Shown: positions 45,041-53,024 of the stretch, piece by piece
How the letters are laid out: each line of letters begins with the position of its first letter
Position numbering within the stretch: the first letter of the stretch is position 1
Position numbers and translations under genes: made by a program
Notes under the pieces: model-generated
Databases searched by the model: none
The model's input: the letters and a program-made list of their open reading frames with translations, nothing else
Told to the model about the DNA's origin: nothing
Source of the DNA: Bacillota bacterium
GTDB lineage: Bacteria; Bacillota_I; Bacilli_A; ML615J-28; CAG-698
DNA: 64,000 nt
Direction of reading: 5' to 3'
Assembly: GCA_023410025.1 (NCBI GenBank)
Contig: JAEYQM010000086.1
Location: forward strand, 16,063 to 80,062

Positions 45041-46795
45041 ATGAAAGCTCTATTAAATATTTATAAAAGAGCATATAGTAAAGGATATCTAAAATATGCA
45101 ATTTTTGCTATTGTTTGTATAGCAATAGATATTATGGTTGCATTATTTATTCCATATATATCAAGAATCATTATTGATGAGGCCATCCCTAATCACGATT
45201 TAAATTTAGTAATTAGGGTTGGAATAATAGTTATAAGTATTGCCATTGCATCAGTCTTCTCAACAATTTTTAATAATATATGTGCTCAATATATTGCAAC
45301 AAGTGTTGCTAGCGATATTAGAATTGAAATGTTTGAAAAGATTCAAGAACTATCATTATCGAATGTAGATAAAGTAACAACAGGTAAATTAATTACAGTT
45401 GTTACAAATGATATAAACCAAATCCAACAAATTATAGTATTTAGTTTTAGAGGGATAATTAGAGCGCCAATAACTTTAATTGGTTCACTTGTAATGGCTT
45501 ATATTACTAATCAAAATCTATTCTTAACAGTTATAATAGGTGTTGTTTCCTTAACTATTGCATTAGTGTTTGTATTTAAAACAGCTGCACCATTATTTAG
45601 TAAAATACAAAATCGTGTTGATGATTTAAATACAAAATTATCCGAAACTATTGGCGGAGCAAGAGAAGTTAAAGCTTTTGTTAATGAAGTAAGTGAAGAA
45701 GAAAAGTTTAATGATGTAAATGAAAAATATTATAAAGCCAATCTTGTTGCTAATAGAGTAATTGTGTTAGTAAATCCATTAGTATTGTTAGTATCTAATA
45801 TTCTTATTGGACTAGTTTTATATATTGCATCTAAATTAATAATGGGTGGGCAATCGCAATTAACAGGAACAGTAATGACATATGTATCCTACATCCAACA
45901 AATTATTAATAGTTTAATGCTAATATCAACAATATCAATTTCAATATCAAGAGCAATAGTAAGTTCAGAAAGATATCAAATGATTATGGATGTTAAAGTT
46001 GATGTAGAAAACTCTACTGAAGAATCAAGAGTTATTGAAGGTAATATTAGATTTGAAAATGTAAATTTTGCTTATACCGAAGATGATGGCACAAGTGAAG
46101 GAATAACTTTAAATAATATTAACTTAGATATCAAAGCTGGAGAAATGATTGGAGTAATTGGTTCAACTGGTAGTGGTAAATCATCACTTATTAGTTTAAT
46201 TCCAAGACTATATGATGTAACGGATGGGACTTTATATATTGATGATATCAACATAAAAGGATATAATTTAAAAGATTTAAGAAATCAAATATCTTTAGTA
46301 ACTCAAGAAGCTATTATTTTCTCGGGAACAATTCTAGACAATATCAAACAAGGTAATGAAATGGCTACAATTGATGAAGTAAATGAGGCTGCAGCATTAG
46401 CTTGTGCATTAGAATTTATTGATTCAATGCCAGAAAAATATAATACAAGAATTACTCAAGGAGGAACTAGTTTAAGTGGTGGACAAAGACAAAGAATATC
46501 AATTGCTAGAGGTCTTGTAAGAAAACCAAAAGTCCTAATCCTAGATGATTCAACAAGTGCAGTTGATGCAAAAACCGAAAAAAAGATAAAACAAAATTTA
46601 AGAACAATTACGGGGACTACAAAAATAATTGTTGCACAAAAGATTAGTTCAATTATTGATTGTGATCGTATTATTGTTTTAGGTAATGGTGGATATATTG
46701 ATGGTTTTGATACTCATAAAGAATTATTAAAATCAAGTAGAGTATATAAAGAAATATATGCATCTCAATATGGAGGTGATGTCCATGAATTCTAG
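45041..46795 (+). CDS. Heterodimeric multidrug-type ABC exporter, degenerate-site subunit (pair 2)
   Basis: A 584-residue half-transporter. Walker A GSTGSGKSS and signature LSGGQRQR are normal, but the catalytic Glu after Walker B is Asp (LILDDSTSAVD) and the switch His is Gln (IVAQKISS). This is the pattern of the noncatalytic subunit in BmrC/D- or TM287/288-type exporters. The matching change is in the partner's signature. ATG 45041 is behind AGAGGTGG; earlier in-frame starts overlap the preceding terminator. The next gene starts 11 bases before this one ends. Confidence 0.9.
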   Translation: MKALLNIYKRAYSKGYLKYAIFAIVCIAIDIMVALFIPYISRIIIDEAIPNHDLNLVIRVGIIVISIAIASVFSTIFNNICAQYIATSVASDIRIEMFEKIQELSLSNVDKVTTGKLITVVTNDINQIQQIIVFSFRGIIRAPITLIGSLVMAYITNQNLFLTVIIGVVSLTIALVFVFKTAAPLFSKIQNRVDDLNTKLSETIGGAREVKAFVNEVSEEEKFNDVNEKYYKANLVANRVIVLVNPLVLLVSNILIGLVLYIASKLIMGGQSQLTGTVMTYVSYIQQIINSLMLISTISISISRAIVSSERYQMIMDVKVDVENSTEESRVIEGNIRFENVNFAYTEDDGTSEGITLNNINLDIKAGEMIGVIGSTGSGKSSLISLIPRLYDVTDGTLYIDDINIKGYNLKDLRNQISLVTQEAIIFSGTILDNIKQGNEMATIDEVNEAAALACALEFIDSMPEKYNTRITQGGTSLSGGQRQRISIARGLVRKPKVLILDDSTSAVDAKTEKKIKQNLRTITGTTKIIVAQKISSIIDCDRIIVLGNGGYIDGFDTHKELLKSSRVYKEIYASQYGGDVHEF

Positions 46796-48590
46796 AATGA
46801 TGGTTGGTGGAAAAAAGTTTAATTTTGATAAAGTAAATATTGAAAAAGGAACAACATTAAAAGTTATAAAAAGACTTTGGAAGTATTTAAAAAAACATCC
46901 TTGGTATCTAGTGTTTATTGCATTTTCTTCAGTATTATTAATATGTTTTAATTTATCGGTTCCATTAGTATTAAAATATGCAATTGATAAATATATTGAT
47001 GTAACAAGCATTGATATGTATGCAATATCAATAATTACTTTAGCTATAATATTTGGAAGTATAGTTGTAAGTATTTCAAACTATATCGAACAAATATTAG
47101 TAACCAAACTTGCAACAAAAATAGCAACGGAAATAAGAAGAGATGCTTTTAATAATTTAATAAAACTGCCTATAAAATATTTTGATCAAAATGCTCATGG
47201 TGTAATTATGAGTAATCTAACAAACGATGTTGAAGCGGTAAGTAATGCTTTATCCCAAGTAGTTCCACAATTACTTGTTGCTGGACTAACAATAACTGGT
47301 GCTTTAATACTTATGTTTATTACTTCATGGCAGCTTGCTTTAGTAGTTGTTGCTATAATTCCTTTAATGATTTTCTCAACAGTGTTTATTTCTAAAAAAT
47401 CAGCAAAACATTATCAAGCCCAACAAGAAAAAGTTGGTGCTATTAATGGTATTGTAAAGGAAAATATAACAGGATTAAAAGTTGTAAAACTATATAATCA
47501 AGAAGAAAAGTTTAAAGAAAAGTTTGCCAAAGCAAATAATGAATTAAAACGCGCAACATTTAAAGGTCAAATATATTCTGGGATGTTAATGCCTGTAATT
47601 AGGCTTGTTGATAATATTATATATGGATTAGTTGTTACAATTGGGGCAATATTATTTATAAATGGTAGTGCTGTATCAGTTGGTATGATACAAGCAATAA
47701 CCAATTATGCAAGAATGGCAACAAGACCAATTAACTCAATTGCTCAAGTATATAATATATTACAAATTGCAATTGTTGGTGCTGATCGAGTATTTCGATT
47801 AATAGATCAAGATAGTGAATTTAGTAGTTCAAATGGTGTAACTGTATCAAAACTTAATGGTGAAATTAAGTTTGATGATGTTAGTTTTGGGTATAATGAA
47901 AATCAATTAGTATTAAAAAATATTAACTTTGATGTCTTACCAGGTCAAACAATTGCAATTGTTGGTCCTACTGGTGGAGGAAAAACAACTATTATAAATT
48001 TATTAATGAGATATTATGATATTTCTAAAGGAAATATTCTGATTGATGGAATTAATATTATGGACTTGCCTAAACCATTTTTAAGAAAACAAATTGGTAT
48101 TGTACTTCAAACTACATATCTCTTTAAAGGTACAGTATTAGAGAATATTCGATATGGTAAAAGTGATGCCACAATAGAAGATGTAATAGAGGCTTGTAAG
48201 AGAGCCCAAGTTCATGATATAATTGAAAGACTTCCTAAGAAATATAATACAAAAGTTAAGGAAGGTGGAATTAATTTTAGCCATGGTGAACGACAATTAA
48301 TGTCGATTGCTAGGGCAATTCTTGCAAATCCCGCAATATTAATTCTTGATGAAGCTACTTCATCGGTTGATACAAGAACAGAAATTAATATTCAAAAAGG
48401 AATTCAAGAAATATTAAAGAATAGAACAAGTTTTGTAATTGCCCATAGATTACAAACTATTAAAAATGCTGACATGATTTTAGTAATAAAAAATGGTCAA
48501 ATTATAGAATCTGGAGATCATAAAGAACTTTTAAACTTAAAAGGATTCTATTATGAAATGTATACAACACAATTTGCAATAGATAATTAG
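46785..48590 (+). CDS. Heterodimeric multidrug-type ABC exporter, catalytic subunit (pair 2)
   Basis: A 601-residue half-transporter with a ~40-residue N-terminal extension, normal Walker A GPTGGGKTT, catalytic Glu in ILILDEATSSVD and switch His in IAHRL. Its signature is FSHGERQ rather than LSGGQ. In the heterodimer this degenerate signature faces the degenerate Walker B of the partner, leaving one consensus ATP site, which is exactly the known asymmetric design. ATG 46785 follows GGAGGTGAT. Likely substrates are lipophilic drugs or lipids, by family only. Confidence 0.9.
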   Translation: MNSRMMVGGKKFNFDKVNIEKGTTLKVIKRLWKYLKKHPWYLVFIAFSSVLLICFNLSVPLVLKYAIDKYIDVTSIDMYAISIITLAIIFGSIVVSISNYIEQILVTKLATKIATEIRRDAFNNLIKLPIKYFDQNAHGVIMSNLTNDVEAVSNALSQVVPQLLVAGLTITGALILMFITSWQLALVVVAIIPLMIFSTVFISKKSAKHYQAQQEKVGAINGIVKENITGLKVVKLYNQEEKFKEKFAKANNELKRATFKGQIYSGMLMPVIRLVDNIIYGLVVTIGAILFINGSAVSVGMIQAITNYARMATRPINSIAQVYNILQIAIVGADRVFRLIDQDSEFSSSNGVTVSKLNGEIKFDDVSFGYNENQLVLKNINFDVLPGQTIAIVGPTGGGKTTIINLLMRYYDISKGNILIDGINIMDLPKPFLRKQIGIVLQTTYLFKGTVLENIRYGKSDATIEDVIEACKRAQVHDIIERLPKKYNTKVKEGGINFSHGERQLMSIARAILANPAILILDEATSSVDTRTEINIQKGIQEILKNRTSFVIAHRLQTIKNADMILVIKNGQIIESGDHKELLNLKGFYYEMYTTQFAIDN

Positions 48591-48604
48591 TCAAGGGGGA
48601 TACT

Positions 48605-50428
48605 ATGTTAATATCAAAAACTATTTTTAAAGAATATACAAGATGCCCAAGAGTATGTGCATTAGATGATATTTATATTAAAAAAACACAAACTAATACG
48701 TCAATTTTTAGTGATGATTATGAAACATTTTATGATATATTAGGATCAATGTTTGACTTAGAGACTGGTGAAAATAATATTGACATAGTTAATCCGCAAC
48801 TTGAAGCATTATTACCATATTACAATAGTTTTGAAGAGTATGCGATGAAAATTGCAAAGAGTAAATTTGGAGAAAATATTACTTATAGTTTAAAAACAAA
48901 AGAACAAAAGTCTTTTCAATTTAATGAAAATTCTTATAAATACATTACTTATTTAGATGGATATCAAGAAAATAATGATGTAGTAAGGGTATTTGAAGTT
49001 AAAGCAACAACATCAAGAAAGTTCTTAGATTTAGGTACAAGTATCAATAAAGAAAAAATATCAATATTTGAAAGAAATGATAATATCTTAAAAGTAAAAT
49101 CAAATGTAGATATGCCGGTAGATAAGTTTAATGAAAACTATAATAAACTATTTGATAGATATAGTGATGTGGGGAAATATGTTTTAGATTTATCTGTTGA
49201 AAGATATATCATTGAAAGAAGTTTAGAATTTAAGAAATTAAATAATCGTAAATTTGAATACTACTTAGTAGTTTTAAATAAAGATTACGAGTATAATGGT
49301 AAAATTATTGAAGGTAAACCGGCCTACGATACTGATATAAATGGTAATGAATTAGTTTTATTTATAGATCTAACCGAAGAAACTTTCAAATATCAAAAAA
49401 ATATTGAAAGAATGAATAATGATTTAATTAAATCAATTAATTCATTAGATGCAAGAGTATACCCTATTGGCAGATATTGCGAGAGAAAAGCGCAGGGTAA
49501 ATGTGCATTTACAAATGTATGTTGGGAAAAAGCTGATAGTAAAGGGTCGTTATTTGAATATCTTCAAAATTATCTAGGTTTTAGTGATGGCGTTAATAAA
49601 TATAAAACAACTGAATTATTTAATGAGGGATATGAAACGATTGATTCTATTCCCATAGAATGGTTGGAAAGAAAAAACAATCAAATTCAAAGACACTGTT
49701 TTGATAATAATATTGAATACATTAATTATCAAAAAATAAAAGCAGGATTAAATACATTAGTATATCCACTATATTATCTTGATTTTGAATCATTTCCTTC
49801 GCCACTACCTAGATTTAATAAAGAACATCCATATAATCAATCAGTATTTCAATTTTCTTTACATAGAGAAAATAGTATTAAAAGTTGTGATATAGATAAA
49901 GATCATTATCACTATTTACCATTTGATACTGATGATCACCGAGAAGAACTAATTCAAAAGATGATTGAATATATCGATTTAGAAAATGGTGGAACGGTAA
50001 TTGTTTATAACAAAGCTTTTGAACATACAAGAATAAAAGAATTAATCGAAATATTTCCAAAATACAAAAAAGAACTTCAAAAGATTAATGATCATATGTT
50101 TGATTTACTTGATATTATTAATACTAGAAGTGAGTTCTATAAAGATTTAGGATTTAGTATCCAAGAATCAAAAGAAATTAATTTTTATAATAATAATTTA
50201 CATGGATCATATTCAATAAAAAAAGTTCTTCCGGTATTTTCTAATTTAAGTTATGAAGAATTAAATGTTAAAAACGGGACACAGGCTATTGCAGCTTACG
50301 CTAGTTTTGATAAATTAGAATTAGAAGACAGACAAGAGGTTTATGATTCATTAGTAAAATATTGCAAGCAAGATACATGGGCTATGGTTGTTATCCTTTG
50401 GGGACTATATGATAAAATAAAAAAATAA
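48605..50428 (+). CDS. Cas4-like PD-(D/E)XK nuclease fused to DUF2779 DEDDy exonuclease
   Basis: A 607-residue protein. The N-terminal ~310 residues show a PD-(D/E)XK-type core (Asp118 in YLDGY, Glu131-Val-Lys133) and four Cys arranged as in Cas4/AddB-type iron-sulfur nucleases: Cys14 (or 18), then Cys292, Cys300 and Cys306. The C-terminal ~220 residues are DUF2779, an RNase H-fold family: Asp393/Glu395 in YYLDFESF, NKAFEHTRIKEL near 470, and YCKQD with Tyr586 and Asp590 (DEDDy pattern). So it probably acts on DNA ends with two nuclease sites. No CRISPR or cas gene is near. It follows the ABC pair by 14 bases. Confidence 0.8.
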   Translation: MLISKTIFKEYTRCPRVCALDDIYIKKTQTNTSIFSDDYETFYDILGSMFDLETGENNIDIVNPQLEALLPYYNSFEEYAMKIAKSKFGENITYSLKTKEQKSFQFNENSYKYITYLDGYQENNDVVRVFEVKATTSRKFLDLGTSINKEKISIFERNDNILKVKSNVDMPVDKFNENYNKLFDRYSDVGKYVLDLSVERYIIERSLEFKKLNNRKFEYYLVVLNKDYEYNGKIIEGKPAYDTDINGNELVLFIDLTEETFKYQKNIERMNNDLIKSINSLDARVYPIGRYCERKAQGKCAFTNVCWEKADSKGSLFEYLQNYLGFSDGVNKYKTTELFNEGYETIDSIPIEWLERKNNQIQRHCFDNNIEYINYQKIKAGLNTLVYPLYYLDFESFPSPLPRFNKEHPYNQSVFQFSLHRENSIKSCDIDKDHYHYLPFDTDDHREELIQKMIEYIDLENGGTVIVYNKAFEHTRIKELIEIFPKYKKELQKINDHMFDLLDIINTRSEFYKDLGFSIQESKEINFYNNNLHGSYSIKKVLPVFSNLSYEELNVKNGTQAIAAYASFDKLELEDRQEVYDSLVKYCKQDTWAMVVILWGLYDKIKK

Positions 50429-50445
50429 CACTTAAAGTGTTATTA
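50424..50445 (-). terminator. Terminator after the Rrf2 gene (minus strand)
   Basis: AATAACACTT and AAGTGTTATT arms (50424-50433 / 50435-50444), with a T7 run on the minus strand. It overlaps both convergent stop codons. Confidence 0.7.
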
Positions 50446-50862
50446 GATATAAAACATATCATCAATTTTAGAAGTAGAATCTAGCAATGACTTTAATGTT
50501 ATATTTTTTAAAGCAAAAGTAATAGCATTACTTAAATGTTGATCAATTTCTGATAATGCTTTTTCATAATTTTGACTAGTTGTTGTCGACTCTGGTTTTT
50601 CAAATAAATTATTTTCAACTGCATACAATATATCGTATGCAGTTATTTCATTTTTGTTTTTACCTAATGTATAACCACCAGATTGACCCTTACTTGATGT
50701 AACAAGTTTTGCTCTTTTTAAAATTGTAAAAACTTGTTCAAGATATATTTTTGATATTCCTAAGCTTTGAGATATTTCTAACACTGAGATATTACGGTCT
50801 TCAATAGATGCTAAATAAATCATTGAACATATTGCGTATCTTCCTTTTACAGATATTTTCAT
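50443..50862 (-). CDS. Rrf2 family regulator, CymR-like
   Basis: A 139-residue winged-helix Rrf2 protein: MKISVKGRYAICSMIYLA at the start, a helix-turn-helix in SVLEISQSLGISKIYLEQVF and the wing SSKGQSGGYTLG. It lacks the three-Cys cluster of IscR, as CymR does. In Bacillus, CymR complexes with CysK and represses cysteine-synthesis genes. Here it is divergent from cysK with matching operator-like repeats at both promoters, so CymR-like function is likely. Confidence 0.85.
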   Translation of the reverse strand: MKISVKGRYAICSMIYLASIEDRNISVLEISQSLGISKIYLEQVFTILKRAKLVTSSKGQSGGYTLGKNKNEITAYDILYAVENNLFEKPESTTTSQNYEKALSEIDQHLSNAITFALKNITLKSLLDSTSKIDDMFYI

Positions 50863-50876
50863 GATGTCTCCTTTTT

Positions 50877-50893
50877 CATACTAAATATATATG
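50877..50893 (-). promoter_or_regulatory. Operator-like box A before the Rrf2 gene
   Basis: CATACTAAATATATATG on the + strand, between the Rrf2 start and its -10 (TAAAAT region near 50899-50904 on the minus strand). It matches box B of cysK at 14 of 17 positions. Confidence 0.55.
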
Positions 50894-50935
50894 ATTTATT
50901 TTATCACATGCTTTTAAAAAAACAAAGTAAAATAA

Positions 50936-50964
50936 TTGACATATTTTAAAAATAAGCATATACT
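50936..50964 (+). promoter_or_regulatory. cysK promoter
   Basis: TTGACA (50936-50941, perfect -35), 17-base spacer, TATACT (50959-50964). Confidence 0.75.
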
Positions 50965-50993
50965 AATCATAGTTAACATATATGAATAGTATG
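50960..50993 (+). promoter_or_regulatory. Inverted-repeat operator over the cysK -10 and start
   Basis: ATACTAATCATA (50960-50971) and TATGAATAGTAT (50981-50992) form an inverted repeat with 11 of 12 matches and a 9-base spacer. The right half (box B, 50977-50993) resembles box A. The position suits repression by the divergent Rrf2 regulator. Confidence 0.6.
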
Positions 50994-51016
50994 TTTATAA
51001 AGAAAGGGAAATTAAT

Positions 51017-51943
51017 ATGATTTATAATAATATTTTAGAGCTAGTTGGAAGAACTCCACTAGTTAGGTTGACAAAGTTAGAAAAGAACGAAAATTTATAT
51101 GGAAACATCATTGTTAAGGTAGAGTCATTTAACCCAGGAGGAAGCGTGAAAGATCGTATTGCTCTTGCTATGATTAATGATGCGGAACAAAGAGGCGTAT
51201 TAAAAAAAGGGCACACAATTATTGAACCTACAAGTGGAAACACTGGTATTGGTCTAGCAATGGTAGCTGCTGCTAAGGGTTACAAAGTTATTCTTACAAT
51301 GCCTGAAACAATGAGTATGGAAAGAAGAATGTTACTTAAGGCATATGGAGCAGAACTTGTATTAACTGAAGGTAGTAAAGGAATGAAAGGAGCGATTGCT
51401 AAGGCTACTGAACTAGCTCAATCAATTCCTAATTCATTTATTCCAAGTCAGTTTGATAACATGGCTAATCCTAAAGTACATAAAGAAACAACTGGTCCTG
51501 AAATTTACAATGACACTGAAGGAAAGGTAGATGTTTTAGTGGCTGGTATTGGTACAGGAGGAACAATAAGTGGAGCTGGCCAATATTTAAAGACTAAACT
51601 TCCTCATATTGAAATTGTTGGTGTTGAACCGAAAGATTCGCCAGTATTAACTCAAGGTACTCCTGGTCCACATAAAATTCAAGGGATTGGTGCTGGATTT
51701 ATTCCTAATACACTTGATACTATGATTTATGACAAAGTAATAACAGTTGCTAATGAAGAAGCATTTGCAATGGGTAGATTGATTGCCAGAACTGAAGGAA
51801 TCCTAGTAGGTATTTCATCTGGGGCAGCATTACATGCAGCTATAAGTCTTGCAAAACAAAAGGAATATGAAGGTAAAAATATTGTTGTAATCTTACCAGA
51901 TACTGGGGAAAGATACTTATCAACTGCTTTATTTAATGAGTAA
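51017..51943 (+). CDS. cysK: Cysteine synthase (O-acetylserine sulfhydrylase)
   Basis: PLP enzyme making cysteine from O-acetylserine and sulfide. The 308-residue protein has [14 protein letters not shown]-binding Lys45 in [33 protein letters not shown] and GISSGAAL. The free C-terminus ends TALFNE rather than in the Ile that usually docks into SAT. A serine acetyltransferase is not in the window. It has its own promoter under the Rrf2-like operator. Confidence 0.95.
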   Translation: MIYNNILELVGRTPLVRLTKLEKNENLYGNIIVKVESFNPGGSVKDRIALAMINDAEQRGVLKKGHTIIEPTSGNTGIGLAMVAAAKGYKVILTMPETMSMERRMLLKAYGAELVLTEGSKGMKGAIAKATELAQSIPNSFIPSQFDNMANPKVHKETTGPEIYNDTEGKVDVLVAGIGTGGTISGAGQYLKTKLPHIEIVGVEPKDSPVLTQGTPGPHKIQGIGAGFIPNTLDTMIYDKVITVANEEAFAMGRLIARTEGILVGISSGAALHAAISLAKQKEYEGKNIVVILPDTGERYLSTALFNE

Positions 51944-51981
51944 TAATTAAAAATATTATACTTTCAAAAATCAAGTTGTTA

Positions 51982-51990
51982 TGCTATAAT
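51982..51990 (+). promoter_or_regulatory. Extended -10 of the DUF5698 gene
   Basis: TGC-TATAAT, about 35 bases before the start codon at 52025. Confidence 0.5.
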
Positions 51991-52024
51991 AAATTTGTAA
52001 GAAAGTATATGGAGTCGGAATTAT

Positions 52025-52588
52025 ATGGCAGAATTTTTTAAATCATTTTTTAGTGTAGAATCAGTATGGGCATTAGTGTTTATATTTATATTTCGAATTA
52101 TTGAAGTGTCAATAGGAACATTAAGAATTATTTTAATTAATAAAGATTATCGTAAAATCGGAGTTATTCTTGCCTTTTTTGAAGTATTAATTTGGGTATT
52201 TGTTGCTTCTAGGGTAATTGAAGGAATAACAGAAGAACCTATTAAAGGAATAGTATATAGTTTAGGATATGCAACAGGAGTATATGTTGGTTCTAAGCTT
52301 GAAAATAAAATAGCATTGGGCCGAGTTTTAGTTCAAGCAATCACTACAGAAGATATAGGCATAGTTATTGCTAACGTGTTAAGAAGCAAAGGATATGGTG
52401 TTACAATAGTAAAGGGTGAAGGAAAAGATTCTATTCGTTCAGTTCTTATGATTTATGCTAATCGCCGTGATAAAGAAAGTGTTTGTGAAGAAATTCAAAA
52501 TATAGATCCAAAAGCAATGGTAGTAAGTAATGATATTACCAATTTACATGGTGGATTTGTGACTCGAAAAAATAAATTTATAAAATAA
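52025..52588 (+). CDS. UPF0316 membrane protein (DUF5698-DUF2179)
   Basis: A 187-residue protein. The N-terminal three-TM DUF5698 region (about 15-100; RIIEVSIGTLRIILI, SLGYATGVYVGSKLE) is followed by a cytosolic DUF2179 domain (about 110-180; GYGVTIVKGEGKDSIRSVLMIYANRRD), which binds small ligands in related proteins. Function unknown. ATG 52025 follows GGAGTCGG. Confidence 0.85.
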   Translation: MAEFFKSFFSVESVWALVFIFIFRIIEVSIGTLRIILINKDYRKIGVILAFFEVLIWVFVASRVIEGITEEPIKGIVYSLGYATGVYVGSKLENKIALGRVLVQAITTEDIGIVIANVLRSKGYGVTIVKGEGKDSIRSVLMIYANRRDKESVCEEIQNIDPKAMVVSNDITNLHGGFVTRKNKFIK

Positions 52589-52629
52589 AAATAAATAGCT
52601 TTAAAAAAACAAAGCAGACAATAAAAAAT

Positions 52630-52670
52630 GGTGAAGCGTTTTGGATTAATTATTCATTGCTTCACCTTTT
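52630..52670 (+). terminator. Terminator after the DUF5698 gene
   Basis: GGTGAAGC (52630-52637) and GCTTCACC (52659-52666) with a 21-base loop, followed by TTTTATATTT. Confidence 0.65.
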
Positions 52671-52937
52671 ATATTTAAATTACCTTTATAAATATATTTT
52701 TTAAAAATGTAGTATACAAATAGATATAAAAAAAAATAATTTTATATTATAATTTGAATAAATTAGATAAAATAATTTTGTAAACTAGTAATGAATAAAA
52801 CATTTGATATTATAGACTTACTGGACCAAGCAAGTATCTAATCTATGTTAGTAACTACTGTAATATTTATAAGTAAATTTAATAATAAAAACTTTAAAGA
52901 TATTTATTTAAAGTCAAAATTAGATTTTATCAACACT

Positions 52938-52984
52938 TAAAAAAGCCAAGTAATATTCAGAAATAATCTGACTTACTTGGCTCT
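52938..52984 (-). terminator. Terminator after the 1609-residue lipoprotein gene (minus strand)
   Basis: AGCCAAGTAA (52944-52953) and TTACTTGGCT (52973-52982). On the minus strand the hairpin is followed by TTTTTT. Confidence 0.85.
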
Positions 52985-53024
52985 TATTATAAATAGAATT
53001 GTTTATTTTTAACCCTATTTTTTA

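Larger units (their letters stand above)
52589..53024. other. 436-base gap without a supportable gene
   Basis: It holds one terminator for each flanking gene (separate entries) and about 260 bases of AT-rich DNA between them (52675-52935). A 16-codon frame begins at 52792 but has no ribosome site. No promoter, repeat or RNA could be named. Confidence 0.7.

Noticed and set aside
48605..50428. CRISPR-Cas4 assignment
   Set aside because: No repeat array or cas gene in the window, and the C-terminal DUF2779 domain is not a Cas feature.
52792..52842. A 16-codon frame in the long gap before the giant lipoprotein
   Set aside because: No ribosome site, no recognisable sequence, too short to support as a gene.
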